From contig NZ_JAHKRK010000025.1 in the NCBI RefSeq assembly GCF_019396355.1, positions 1 to 58,189 of the forward strand: DNA of 58,189 bases. Direction: 5' to 3'. Origin of the DNA: Pseudonocardia nigra (GTDB lineage: Bacteria; Actinomycetota; Actinomycetes; Mycobacteriales; Pseudonocardiaceae). The position numbers and the translations under genes were made by a program. Positions within the stretch are counted from its first letter, which is position 1, and each line of letters opens with the position of its first letter. The notes beneath the pieces are model-generated. The model saw nothing but the letters and a program-made list of their open reading frames with translations, ran no database searches and was not told the origin of the DNA. Shown here in pieces: positions 1-7,329 of the stretch.

Positions 1-89
1 GAGCTCCGCCACGGACGGCGGCAGCGAGTCCGACATCCGTCCATGATCGCGCCACCACGCCGACGATCAAGCCGCCACGCCGGGCCCGA

Positions 90-845
90 TCACGTCACCA
101 ACAGCTCCGGACGTACTGAATAGCTACCCTGCGCAAGGCCATGAATCCCTGCGTCATATGACATCCATGCAGCAAGCTGCGTAGCTTCGGCGGCTGCCGA
201 GAACAGCGCGCGTCGCACGGTCTCGCTCGCGCCGGCCCGCAACAGTGTCGGCAGTTCGCCACGCAGGAACGTAATGAGGGCCTCGCGCGCATGTCCGCCC
301 CCAAACTGATTGTCCATGCGGTCGAACATGTCGCGTGTCGAGCGAATCCGTATGACGTCAGACTTCCCGACTGCACCGACTGACTCAAGTCCGCGCCGCT
401 GAGGCGACGATCCAACAATCCACGACAGCGACGCCTCGTTCCACGACGCAACATCGACGGGCGATGCAACGACGCTCCGATCAGAGCCCTGGTCCGCGGC
501 GAGCTGCGACACCGTGTCGACTCCGCCCGTAGCGGTTCGCGGATAAGTCAGCCCAAGTTCCGGACCGACGTGTGAGCCGAGAGGAAATCCGACCTCATCT
601 GCTGCGACCCGGCGACCAAGCCTCGTACTCAAGGCCGAGATGATGAACTGCCTGGTCTCTTCGCTGCGTGGGATCGAGCCGCCAAGCCATCGAGTGACGT
701 AGGTGTGTGTGAACTCCTGTGTAGAGCCCCGCGCGCGGGCGGCACGTGTCACTGCACGCGCGAACTGCTTTCGTCCGCCGTCGCCGACTGGCCCCAGAAA
801 GCCGGCATCGGTCATCAGAGCCGTCAGGCGCTCGTTCCCCGCCAC
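90..845 (-). CDS. Truncated actinobacterial transcriptional regulator
   Basis: The product is 251 aa from a GTG start. Residues 1-75 look like the atypical N-terminal DNA-binding segment of a large actinobacterial regulator family (start MAGNERL, then TYVTRWLGGSIPRS, a helix-turn-helix-like 'wHLxG' segment). Near the C-terminus AAWMSYDAGIHGLAQ matches the stretch that in full-length relatives (about 400-450 aa) leads into TPR-like repeats. Here the frame ends 12 residues later at a TGA. Another frame continues only briefly and also stops. The gene is therefore probably cut short by a deletion, frameshift or recombination junction near 90-130. It could still give a stable DNA-binding fragment. 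Family assignment is from memory of the conserved motifs. Confidence 0.55.
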   Translation of the reverse strand: MAGNERLTALMTDAGFLGPVGDGGRKQFARAVTRAARARGSTQEFTHTYVTRWLGGSIPRSEETRQFIISALSTRLGRRVAADEVGFPLGSHVGPELGLTYPRTATGGVDTVSQLAADQGSDRSVVASPVDVASWNEASLSWIVGSSPQRRGLESVGAVGKSDVIRIRSTRDMFDRMDNQFGGGHAREALITFLRGELPTLLRAGASETVRRALFSAAAEATQLAAWMSYDAGIHGLAQGSYSVRPELLVT

Positions 846-981
846 GCGCGCTCACCTCCGTCGCGTCCCCCGAGTGCACAAGTGTGCCCCCGTCTGCGCC
901 CTGTTGAGGCTGGATTCGAGAACCCAGTCTTGTTCTTGTGCAGCACGGCACCAGCGGATGGGAGGGCGAGGAGGTGACCGC

Positions 982-1326
982 TTACCGGCTCGCCGAGTCG
1001 CGATCGGCCTCCAGGGCTGACACGCGAGCCTGCAGGTCAAGAAGCTCGGCACGGATCGTTGCTAGGGAGTCTGCGTCCGCCGCTCCGTCGGGTCGGCTCG
1101 CCTGGCCCCGAAGAATCTCTCCCAAGTGCTCGGCCGGCCAGCCGAGCGCGACCGACAGGGCGGTGAGTGTACGAGGCTGGCGCCGCCGGGTGTTCAGCAC
1201 ATGGATGAGTTCACGAACCGTGGTCAGGGAGACCCCGGACCTCCCGGCGAGCTCCGTCATCGTCATGCCCCGCTCGTCGAGCCGGTTGGCGATCGCGGTC
1301 GCTACAGCCTGCCAGTCCTGGGTCAA
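982..1326 (-). CDS. XRE-family helix-turn-helix repressor
   Basis: This 114-aa protein carries a helix-turn-helix at about residues 20-60 (MTMTELAGRSGVSLTTVREL) and a C-terminal coiled-coil-like tail rich in Ala, Leu and Glu (residues 85-110), which probably dimerises. The TTG start is supported by a perfect AGGAGG about 6 bases upstream and by the first residues MTQDW. The gene is divergent from the long rightward operon that starts at 1464. A perfect inverted repeat lies in the shared intergenic region. That layout is typical of the master repressor of an integrative element, so it probably controls the operon and itself. The target genes are inferred, not shown. Confidence 0.75.
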   Translation of the reverse strand: MTQDWQAVATAIANRLDERGMTMTELAGRSGVSLTTVRELIHVLNTRRRQPRTLTALSVALGWPAEHLGEILRGQASRPDGAADADSLATIRAELLDLQARVSALEADRDSASR

Positions 1327-1403
1327 GTCGCCTCCTGTCGGTGCTGACCTGCGGAGAGTCTAGCCAGGCAGGGCGAGGCCGCGCGTGGTTCGCGCTCAGA
1401 CTG

Positions 1404-1437
1404 TTGACAACCTATCAATCTACGCTCAATCTGAGCG
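1404..1437 (+). promoter_or_regulatory. Candidate operon promoter with operator palindrome
   Basis: A TTGACA box lies at 1404-1409 and a weak -10-like CAATCT follows after 17 bases. Overlapping the -10 region is a perfect inverted repeat, CGCTCA-ATC-TGAGCG, at 1423-1437. A half-site CGCTCAGA lies at 1393-1400. The position between the divergent XRE gene and the first gene of the rightward operon makes this the likely operator. The boxes are read by eye. Confidence 0.5.
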
Positions 1438-1463
1438 TGAAACCCTTACCGCGGAAGGACGAG

Positions 1464-1760
1464 ATGAGCAACAGCAAATGGGACGGGGCCGAACTGGCGG
1501 ACTGCGTGGCGTCTCTGGACGACGACGCCCGATCGGCAGTGCGTCGGCACTGGGAGCAGGTGATTCGAGAGGAGTGGGTTCCGCCGACGCGGCGGCCGCC
1601 CCGAGGTGCGTCCCTGGCCGAGCTGAACGAGCGCCGAGAGCGCCGTTCGGCACGTCAGGTGGTGGCTCGGGTCGCGGCGGTCCGTCAGATGGCGAGGCGG
1701 CTTCGTCCTGCACCGCAGGTTGGCGGCTCGCGCTGGTTCGGGCCAGGTGAGGCGGCATGA
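1464..1760 (+). CDS. Small hypothetical protein, first gene of element 1 operon
   Basis: This 98-aa protein starts MSNSKWDGAELAD. The start is chosen because GGAAGGACGAG sits just before this ATG; an upstream ATG in the same frame at 1341 has no such site and would run through the promoter. The N-terminal half is acidic and mixed. The C-terminal half is Arg-rich (RERRSARQVVARVAAV...). No known domain is recognised. It is the first gene after the operator, and its stop overlaps the next start by ATGA. A small nucleic-acid-binding or accessory protein is possible but unproven. Confidence 0.6.
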   Translation: MSNSKWDGAELADCVASLDDDARSAVRRHWEQVIREEWVPPTRRPPRGASLAELNERRERRSARQVVARVAAVRQMARRLRPAPQVGGSRWFGPGEAA

Positions 1761-2170
1761 GCGGGTCAGGGCGGCGTAGCGCTTTCGGTTCGTGGTCGCA
1801 TCCGCTGGCGGGAGTGGCCCGGCGGCGGTGTCGGAAGCTGCACCCGCGCACGGCTGCCGCTGTCGCTGTCGCGTGTGGGGCCTGCTGGGAGCGGGCGATC
1901 CGTGATGACGAGCGCGCGGTGGTGCTGTTCGGGTTGCCGCGGGAGATCGAGCCGGACCCGATCTACGTGGATGTGGTTGCGGTGGAGCTGGCGGTGGCCG
2001 GGCACCGACCGCGGCTGACACCTCCCGAGGAGGCCGAGGCGGTGGCGATCCTGCTTCGCCGAGGCTGGAGCGACACGCGGATCGCGGAGTGGCTGGGCAT
2101 CCGGCCACATCGGGTCGTCGACCTCCGCTCCGAGGTCTCCGCGACCGGAGCCGGAACGGCAGTGGCGTGA
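1757..2170 (+). CDS. Hypothetical protein with C-terminal HTH-like segment
   Basis: The product is 137 aa. The N-terminus is basic. A helix-turn-helix-like stretch lies near residues 100-122 (RRGWSDTRIAEWLGIRPHRV), with the pattern of a short resolvase/sigma-type recognition helix. It overlaps its neighbours on both sides (ATGA with the gene at 1464 and TGATG with the gene at 2170), so it is translated with the operon. The sequence suggests a DNA-binding accessory protein of the element, but no family is firmly recognised. Confidence 0.6.
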   Translation: MSGSGRRSAFGSWSHPLAGVARRRCRKLHPRTAAAVAVACGACWERAIRDDERAVVLFGLPREIEPDPIYVDVVAVELAVAGHRPRLTPPEEAEAVAILLRRGWSDTRIAEWLGIRPHRVVDLRSEVSATGAGTAVA

Positions 2171-2476
2171 TGACTTATCACCGGGTCGCAACCAGCGACG
2201 GCGAGGCCTTTCACCTGAACGGCGAAGCCCTGTGCCTGATCCGCATGTGGGGCGGCCGCCCTCACCTCCACCGCCGGTGGTGGTGCGCGGTGAGCGCGGT
2301 TCGGGCCAGCCGGCACCGGCCGCGGCGTCAGCACCCGCGCTGCCCCTCGCGCGGCTACTTCGACGACCTCGACGACGCCCGCGAGGCCGCCGCCTGCGTT
2401 CGGCTCCGTCGCGGCGCCCTGCCGCCAGTGCGGCGGCTACCACCTCGAGCCGCCCCGGAAGGGAAGCCACCGATGA
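2170..2476 (+). pseudogene. Small zinc-ribbon-like gene with a single-base frameshift
   Basis: The frame starting MTYHRVATSDGEAF reads well to about 2418 (LRRGA). It then loses its character and would run on into the next gene. In the +1 frame from 2420 the sequence reads CRQCGGYHLEPPRKGSHR and stops with TGA at 2474-2476. That TGA overlaps the next ATG at 2473 in the operon's usual ATGA style. Skipping one C in the CCC run near 2417-2420 restores a protein of about 100 aa with the CxxC at its end. Either the gene carries a one-base insertion or the assembly does. A fused 165-aa read-through product is the alternative. Confidence 0.6.
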
Positions 2477-2667
2477 GCAGCACTGGCTACGTGTGCCCGG
2501 AGTGCGGAGAGCCGGCGCGCAACCGGCCACCGCGCTCGTGGACCCCGTCGTGGGGCCCGCGACCGCGGTGGTCGCACCTCGACGGCGAGCCACTGTGCCC
2601 GGTGATGGGCCACAGCGGCTACGAGCCGGCCGAGCCGGCCCGCGCCCGGAAAGCGGGACGTCGGTGA
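2473..2667 (+). CDS. Small zinc-ribbon protein
   Basis: This 64-aa protein has one CxxC near the N-terminus (VCPECGEPA) and a WSHLDGEPLCPV segment that supplies His and Cys, so a single zinc site is likely. It resembles the element 2 gene at 25820-26137 (VCPMC...WSH...REPLCWV), showing that both elements carry this family. ATGA and GTGA overlaps join it to its neighbours. The function is unknown; a role in nucleic-acid or protein binding is inferred from the ribbon. Confidence 0.6.
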   Translation: MSSTGYVCPECGEPARNRPPRSWTPSWGPRPRWSHLDGEPLCPVMGHSGYEPAEPARARKAGRR

Positions 2668-2825
2668 CCAGCGACTACCCGCTCGCCCGCGACGAGCTGA
2701 TCCGCCTCGTCCGGGTCCCGGCCGTGTCCTTGTTCCGCCGGGACCCGGCTTCCACACCCCGCCCAACCACCCGACCGAGGAGCGCAGCCCGCGCCCACCG
2801 AGTCCACCCCCTGACCTCCGAGTGA
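2664..2825 (+). CDS. Small hypothetical protein
   Basis: A 53-aa frame starts at GTG (VTSDYPLARDELIRLV) with a GTGA overlap with the upstream stop. The N-terminal 25 residues could form an amphipathic helix. The rest is Pro/Arg-rich. The overlap and operon position are the main evidence that it is translated. No domain is recognised. Confidence 0.4.
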   Translation: MTSDYPLARDELIRLVRVPAVSLFRRDPASTPRPTTRPRSAARAHRVHPLTSE

Positions 2826-2837
2826 AGTGAGCAGCAG

Positions 2838-3575
2838 ATGGCAACCACGACAGCTCGCCCGCCCACACCGGGCCGCGCCGTCGTTGTGCGCCCCGCCGCT
2901 CGTGTGCACGTCCGTCCAGCGCCCCGCCGACGCCCAGCACGGCGGCCGGCCCGTCGCCCGGCGTATCGCCGCCGCCACATCGGCAGGGTTCGCCAGCAGG
3001 TGCCGGGCTGGGTCATCGTCGCCGGGAGCCTGATCGTCCTACTGCTGCTCACGCGCGGCGTGGCCGAAGACCAGGACGTCACAGCGCCCGCCCCCGCGCC
3101 TCCCGCACCCGCCGCTGCGCCGTACACGGACGCCGCCAGCGGCTGCGTCCAGCCCGACCCAACCAGCAAAGGCTGCCTCACCGGCGCCACCCGCCACGCG
3201 CTCGACGAGATCGAACGCGTATTCGGCGGCTACCGCAAAGGCCCCAAGATCCGGTCCGCTGGGTGCTGGGACGAGCACGCCTGGAACCCGCGCAGCGACC
3301 ACCCCAAGGGCCGCGCCTGCGACTTCTTCCCCACCCGCGCCGGGACATTCCCGGTCGGTGCCGAGCTCGACGCCGGGTGGGAGCTGGCGAACTGGCTCCG
3401 CACCAACGCCGGCGCGCTGCGGGTCCGCTACGTCATCTGGCAGGGCCGCATCTGGCAGTCCGGCCACGGCGACAGCGGCGGCTGGGGTCGCCGCTACACC
3501 GGCGGCGGGGTCTACGACCCGAACGACGCCACCGGCGGCCACTACGACCACGTCCACGTCAGCTTTCAGGCCTGA
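2838..3575 (+). CDS. Membrane-anchored M15-like peptidoglycan metallopeptidase
   Basis: This 245-aa protein has a basic Arg/Pro-rich cytoplasmic N-terminus (residues 1-55), one membrane helix (about 57-72, GWVIVAGSLIVLLLLTRG), a Pro/Ala linker and an extracellular domain. The domain has SDHPKGRACDFF and a terminal GHYDHVHVS, the His/Asp and HxH pattern of M15/VanY-like zinc peptidases. It probably cleaves wall peptides to let the conjugation complex through. The same domain forms the C-terminal half of the element 2 protein at 34175-35287. The first 75 residues closely match those of the protein at 6569-7327, although the catalytic domains differ. The precise peptidase subfamily is an inference. 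Confidence 0.75.
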   Translation: MATTTARPPTPGRAVVVRPAARVHVRPAPRRRPARRPARRPAYRRRHIGRVRQQVPGWVIVAGSLIVLLLLTRGVAEDQDVTAPAPAPPAPAAAPYTDAASGCVQPDPTSKGCLTGATRHALDEIERVFGGYRKGPKIRSAGCWDEHAWNPRSDHPKGRACDFFPTRAGTFPVGAELDAGWELANWLRTNAGALRVRYVIWQGRIWQSGHGDSGGWGRRYTGGGVYDPNDATGGHYDHVHVSFQA

Positions 3576-3626
3576 CCCGCAGGAGCCCCACCCAGCCGAA
3601 CGACCGCGTGCGCGACACCAGACAGC

Positions 3627-3664
3627 CCCGCCCGCCGGGATGACCGCAGGGCCCGGCGGGCGGG
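3627..3664 (+). terminator. GC hairpin, possible intrinsic terminator or attenuator
   Basis: A perfect 13-bp stem (CCCGCCCGCCGGG at 3627-3639 and its complement at 3652-3664) encloses a 12-base loop in the gap between 3575 and 3716. There is no U-tract, so it is either an actinobacterial I-shaped terminator or an mRNA-stabilising hairpin that splits the operon. Confidence 0.5.
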
Positions 3665-3715
3665 ACCTCCAAACCTGACCCATCCCCCTCCCGATCCGAC
3701 CGAGGAGAACCGATC

Positions 3716-3940
3716 ATGGCCACCCAAACCCGAACCCCGATCGCGTCGATGTACTGGGGCGAACTCACCCTGCTCACCCGCGTCGGCCTCGTGCTGGCGC
3801 TCGTCGTGCTCCCCGTCGCCGCCGGGATATACGCGGACGTCGAGTGGAGCGCTACCCTCGGTGATCCGTGGGCCGGCATCGTCGGGTTCATCCTCGGCGG
3901 CGCGGTCGGTGTCCTCATCCGTCCTCGTCGGCAGGCGTAG
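3716..3940 (+). CDS. Small membrane protein with two helices
   Basis: This 74-aa protein starts at an ATG preceded by GAGGAGAACC. Two hydrophobic segments (about residues 20-42 and 50-68) are separated by a short acidic loop (DVEWSATLGDP), and the protein ends in a basic tail. It is probably an inner-membrane accessory of the transfer genes. It follows the hairpin at 3627-3664 and precedes the gene at 3946 by 5 bases. No family is recognised. Confidence 0.6.
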   Translation: MATQTRTPIASMYWGELTLLTRVGLVLALVVLPVAAGIYADVEWSATLGDPWAGIVGFILGGAVGVLIRPRRQA

Positions 3941-3945
3941 CCCTG

Positions 3946-4368
3946 ATGGACGCCTACATCAAGTTCGAGGGCTACTTCACCGAGCACATTCGCAACGGCG
4001 TCAGCGTGGGCTGTCCCACCGCGATGGTCAGGCTCGGCAACGACACCACCGTCGAGATTCCCCGCCCGTTCATCGCGATCGGCAACAACCTCGGCATCAC
4101 GCCGGCGATCGAGCCGGACGGCGAGACCTCGCTCCGGATCGACGTCACCCGCTGGTCACCGCTGCGCTACGGGCACCCCATCACAGCCGGGTTTCCGTTC
4201 AACTTCGCAGGCCAGGAGCTTGCGGTCCGGGTTACTCGTGCGTTCGACGCAGACCCGAACACGAGCTGGCGGGATCCGGCCACCGCGATCAGGTTGTGGC
4301 TCCGGACATGGCTCGACGGACAGGGGCTCGGCTCGCCTCTCCCCGCGGGCACGGGAAAGCAGGCGTAG
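3946..4368 (+). CDS. Conserved-looking hypothetical protein
   Basis: The product is 140 aa, starting MDAYIKFEGYFTEH, with no signal peptide or membrane helix. The composition is a mixed alpha/beta globular pattern with several beta-like strands (AMVRLGNDTTVEIP, LAVRVTRAF). The start is the first ATG after the preceding stop, and the next gene begins 2 bases after its own stop. I do not recognise the family. Its place between two membrane-protein genes suggests a soluble partner of the transfer or spread proteins. Confidence 0.55.
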   Translation: MDAYIKFEGYFTEHIRNGVSVGCPTAMVRLGNDTTVEIPRPFIAIGNNLGITPAIEPDGETSLRIDVTRWSPLRYGHPITAGFPFNFAGQELAVRVTRAFDADPNTSWRDPATAIRLWLRTWLDGQGLGSPLPAGTGKQA

Positions 4369-4370
4369 CC

Positions 4371-5573
4371 GTGCCCGTCACCGTCGAGAGCGCAGGCGCG
4401 CCACCGCGCGAGGAATCCCCGCTGCAGGCGTCGAAGGACGCGCGCCGACGTGAGCAGCGGGAGTACCGCGACGCCGCCCGGGAAGCTCGCCGGCAGCGCC
4501 GCACCGCCAAGAGGGCCGAGCGCCGCGCCGCGACCCGCCTACGCATGACCGACGTCGGCCACCAGGCCGCTTTCATCGCTCCGCTGCTGCTGGTCACCGG
4601 GTTCGCCGTGTACGGCCAGATCGACTACATCGTCGACAACCTCGCACCCCGCGACTGGGACCTCCTGTACCGGCTGGTCCTCGCGGTCGCCGCGGGTATC
4701 GCCATCGAGTCGATCTCTAACTATGTGCAGCTCATGGCCCACAGGTTCCGGCTGGCCGGGGCCACCGCTCAGGCGGCGAAGCTGTCCCGCGCGTCCTACC
4801 TCATCGCCGCCGGGGTCGCGTTCATCAACTACCAGCATTTCTGTGGCCCCAACCTCGCCCCCACTCCCCTGGCGCTCATGTTCGCCGCGTTCTCGCTCAG
4901 CTCGCCGTGGCTGTGGGGTCTTCACACCCGGGGTGTCGAGCACGAGCAGCGCGCCGCCGAGGGCACCCTGGACCAGGCGGGCGCGGTGTTCGCGGCGGAG
5001 CGGTGGCGCCATTTCCCGGTCCTCACATTCCGTGCCCGGCGCTACTCGGTGATGCACAACATCACCGACCCGGTGGAGGCATGGAATGCGTTCATAGCCG
5101 ACTACCGGCGTGAGGTGACGACGCGATCCATCGAGCGTCGCCAGCGCCGCGCCGAGCCACGCACCACCGGCCTGCTGGTGCGGTGGCGTGGTGCGAAGCC
5201 TGGTGCGGCAGCTGGTGCGCCGAGCACCCCACAAGGTGGTGCGACGGGTGGTGCGAAGCCGACGCGGGCCGCGGACGGTCCCGCCAACCCCTCCGACACC
5301 GGCCCGATGGAACGCGCCTCGGTGACCTCACTGGCGCGCCGGCCCGCCCTCACCCCCTTCGAGCAGACGTCCATGCGGGACGCCGCGACCGACTGGGCTG
5401 TGGCGCAAGCGACCCGGACGGGGTCCGTGCCGGGGTGGCGCACGATCCGCAACGCGACCGACGACCGGACCGGGGCCCTGCTGTTCCCCGGGCTGTCCGA
5501 GTACGCCGCGAAGGGAGCGGCGGATACCGCGAAGGTCCGCCTCCCCGGTGGCACCGCGAGGGCTGCCCGGTGA
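4371..5573 (+). CDS. DUF2637/SpdB-like membrane protein
   Basis: This 400-aa protein begins at GTG. A charged, Arg/Ala-rich segment that looks like a coiled coil covers residues 18-60. At least four hydrophobic helices follow (about 68-88, 100-125, 145-165 and 170-190), and then a soluble C-terminal region of about 200 residues. The pattern, with a conserved polar face in the second helix (AAGIAIESISNYVQLM), fits the DUF2637/SpdB-like membrane proteins that accompany TraB in Streptomyces mobile elements and aid intramycelial spread. The last 85 residues (TSMRDAATDWAVAQATRTGSVPGW...) look like a small folded, perhaps DNA-binding, domain. The spread role is inferred from family knowledge. Confidence 0.6.
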   Translation: MPVTVESAGAPPREESPLQASKDARRREQREYRDAAREARRQRRTAKRAERRAATRLRMTDVGHQAAFIAPLLLVTGFAVYGQIDYIVDNLAPRDWDLLYRLVLAVAAGIAIESISNYVQLMAHRFRLAGATAQAAKLSRASYLIAAGVAFINYQHFCGPNLAPTPLALMFAAFSLSSPWLWGLHTRGVEHEQRAAEGTLDQAGAVFAAERWRHFPVLTFRARRYSVMHNITDPVEAWNAFIADYRREVTTRSIERRQRRAEPRTTGLLVRWRGAKPGAAAGAPSTPQGGATGGAKPTRAADGPANPSDTGPMERASVTSLARRPALTPFEQTSMRDAATDWAVAQATRTGSVPGWRTIRNATDDRTGALLFPGLSEYAAKGAADTAKVRLPGGTARAAR

Positions 5574-5737
5574 GCGCCGCGAACACCCTCGTCCCGCCCC
5601 GGCGTCCCGGAAATTTGCCGCGGGCGGGTCGCAGAACGTGGGGATCGACCGCTACGCGCGCGCGTGCGGGCGCGTTGGCCCTCTCCGCCGGGCGGCCCTG
5701 GCGATCACCGGAAATTTCCTCGAGGCAGGAGGCGTGC
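5574..5737. other. Gap with repeated CCGGAAATTT motif
   Basis: This 164-base gap holds no supported gene. CCGGAAATTT occurs at 5607-5616 and again at 5708-5717, where it is part of the palindrome GGAAATTTCC (5710-5719). These AT-containing islands stand out in the GC-rich context. They could be a binding site or promoter for the gene at 5738. Confidence 0.35.
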
Positions 5738-6034
5738 ATGGCAGGTCGACGACTCACCGCAGGGCGCCGTGGCCCGGACGGCCGTATCCGGGCGGTGGCG
5801 CTGGTCGAGCGGGCCAACCGCATCCGTGAGGCGGCGCGGGCTCGGTACGCCGCGGCGCAGACCGACGCCGAGCGGCTCGCCGCAGCGGTCGACTACGTCC
5901 GTGCCGCGGCCGCGGCGGCGGACCGCGCCGGCCTCGCTGAGGCCGGCGCCGTGCGCGCGGAGGCGACGCGGACGCTCATGGCGGTCGGGGACACGATCAC
6001 TGGGCGTCTCGCCCGGCAGGGGCGTGCAGCATGA
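5738..6034 (+). CDS. Small alanine/arginine-rich helical protein
   Basis: This 98-aa protein starts at the ATG after GGCAGGAGG, a strong ribosome site; the same open frame upstream has no such site. Residues 20-90 are almost wholly helical (Ala, Arg, Glu repeats such as ARARYAAAQTDAERLAAAV), probably a helical hairpin. The stop overlaps the next start. No domain is recognised. It may be a partner of the membrane protein encoded next. Confidence 0.55.
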   Translation: MAGRRLTAGRRGPDGRIRAVALVERANRIREAARARYAAAQTDAERLAAAVDYVRAAAAAADRAGLAEAGAVRAEATRTLMAVGDTITGRLARQGRAA

Positions 6035-6555
6035 CCACCACCGACCCACGGACCGCACCACCGACGCACCAGACGGGCCGGGCGCTACCGCACCAGCGGT
6101 CACCCCAGGCTCCGCACCAGCCTCTCCCCCACCCGCCGGAGCCGACGCACCGCATCGTCACACCACCCTCGCCCCACCCGGACCGCACCACCCCGGAGCC
6201 GGAGTGGGACGACCAGCCGCAGCGGCCATCTGACCGGCTGGGCGAAGCATTCGCCGGACTGCGGTTCGTGAGCAGCAGCCCCGGCAGCCTGCGCGACCAG
6301 ATCGAATACGCGCGGGACGGCGCCTACACGACCCGGGCGGGCGGCCCATGGCGCACGGCGAATATCGCGTTTGCGCGGTTTATTGCTTCGCCGGGACTGA
6401 CAATTTGCTACTTCATCGCATGGGCGTTTTTCACGCGACTGATGCGAACCGTCACGACTCTGGTCGTCGCCGTTCCGCTGCTGATCGTCCTCAACGGCGT
6501 ACCGGTCGTCGGCTGGTTCGTTCCCGACTGGGCCGACGTCACCACCTGGTTCTGA
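6031..6555 (+). CDS. Membrane protein with proline-rich N-terminus
   Basis: The product is 174 aa. Residues 1-70 are Pro/Thr/His-rich and disordered. Residues 75-110 are soluble. Two hydrophobic helices follow at about 115-130 and 138-155, and the end is aromatic (WFVPDWADVTTWF). The ATGA overlap with the gene at 5738 supports the start. It is probably a membrane accessory of the transfer system. GC content dips around 6360-6430, unlike the neighbouring sequence. No family is recognised. Confidence 0.55.
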   Translation: MTTTDPRTAPPTHQTGRALPHQRSPQAPHQPLPHPPEPTHRIVTPPSPHPDRTTPEPEWDDQPQRPSDRLGEAFAGLRFVSSSPGSLRDQIEYARDGAYTTRAGGPWRTANIAFARFIASPGLTICYFIAWAFFTRLMRTVTTLVVAVPLLIVLNGVPVVGWFVPDWADVTTWF

Positions 6556-6568
6556 TCGGAGGTTGGCG

Positions 6569-7327
6569 ATGGCTACGACAGTTCGCACCACCCCCCGCGC
6601 TGTGGGGGGTCGGGCTGTCGTGGTGCGCCCTGCTGCTCGTGTTCCTGTCCGCCGGCCGCCTCGCCGCCGCCCGGTCCGTCACCCGGTGTACCGCCGGCGG
6701 CGCATCGGGCGGGGCGGACAGCAGGTGCCGGACTGGGCGGTCGTGGCCGGCGCCCTGCTCGTGCTGCTGCTGGCTGGGCGCGGCGTCGCCGAAGTCGCTG
6801 CGCCCGCGCCTCCGCCCGTCGCCGAGGCGGGCGGGCTGGTGTGCACGACGGCCAACGGTCCGGGCGTCCCGGTCGCCGGGTTCGCCGGCCGCCAGCTCGC
6901 TCACGCCGCGGCGATCGTGGCCGCCGGGAAGGAGATGGGCGTCCCGGAGCGGGGGCACGTCATCGCGGTGGCCACCGCCATGCAGGAGAGCAAGCTGAAG
7001 ATGTATGCCAACCGGGCTGTACCCGCGTCGATGTCGCTCCCGCATGAGGCAGTCGGCAGCGACCACGACAGCACCGGACTGTTCCAGCAGCGGCAGCGCG
7101 GCTGGGGAACCCTCGCGCAGCGGATGGAGGCCCGGGAGTCGGCGCGGCTGTTCTACGCCGCGCTCTTGAGGCTGCCCGGCTGGCAGTCCATGCCGCTGAC
7201 CGTCGCCGCGCAGCGCGTGCAGATTTCCGCCCACCCAGACCGCTACGCGAAGTGGGAGGACGAGGCCGCCCAGGTCGTGGCCGCCGTCTCCTCCGGCATC
7301 GCCTGCACCCCTACCGGAAGGAGCTGA
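6569..7327 (+). CDS. Membrane-anchored lytic-transglycosylase-like protein
   Basis: This 252-aa protein starts at an ATG 6 bases after GGAGG; a TTG at 6563 is less likely. The N-terminus is basic (about residues 1-52), followed by one membrane helix (VVAGALLVLLLAGRG) and a lysozyme-fold domain with the probable catalytic Glu in AVATAMQESKLK and a GLFQQRQRGWG loop. It would cut glycan strands. Its anchor (AVVVRPAARVPVRRPPRRRP... to RGVAE) is nearly the same as that of the metallopeptidase at 2838-3575, so one anchor module carries two different hydrolases. In element 2 both activities sit in one protein (34175-35287). Confidence 0.75.
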   Translation: MATTVRTTPRAVGGRAVVVRPAARVPVRRPPRRRPVRHPVYRRRRIGRGGQQVPDWAVVAGALLVLLLAGRGVAEVAAPAPPPVAEAGGLVCTTANGPGVPVAGFAGRQLAHAAAIVAAGKEMGVPERGHVIAVATAMQESKLKMYANRAVPASMSLPHEAVGSDHDSTGLFQQRQRGWGTLAQRMEARESARLFYAALLRLPGWQSMPLTVAAQRVQISAHPDRYAKWEDEAAQVVAAVSSGIACTPTGRS

Positions 7328-7329
7328 CC

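Noticed and set aside
703..1363. Overlapping rightward open frames of 90-141 codons opposite the two regulators
   Set aside because: They are mirror frames of the leftward HTH genes; they have no ribosome sites or protein-like motifs.
1766..2593. Leftward 275-codon open frame across several small rightward genes
   Set aside because: Low-complexity Arg/Pro/Gly composition caused by high GC; it crosses four rightward genes linked by overlaps.
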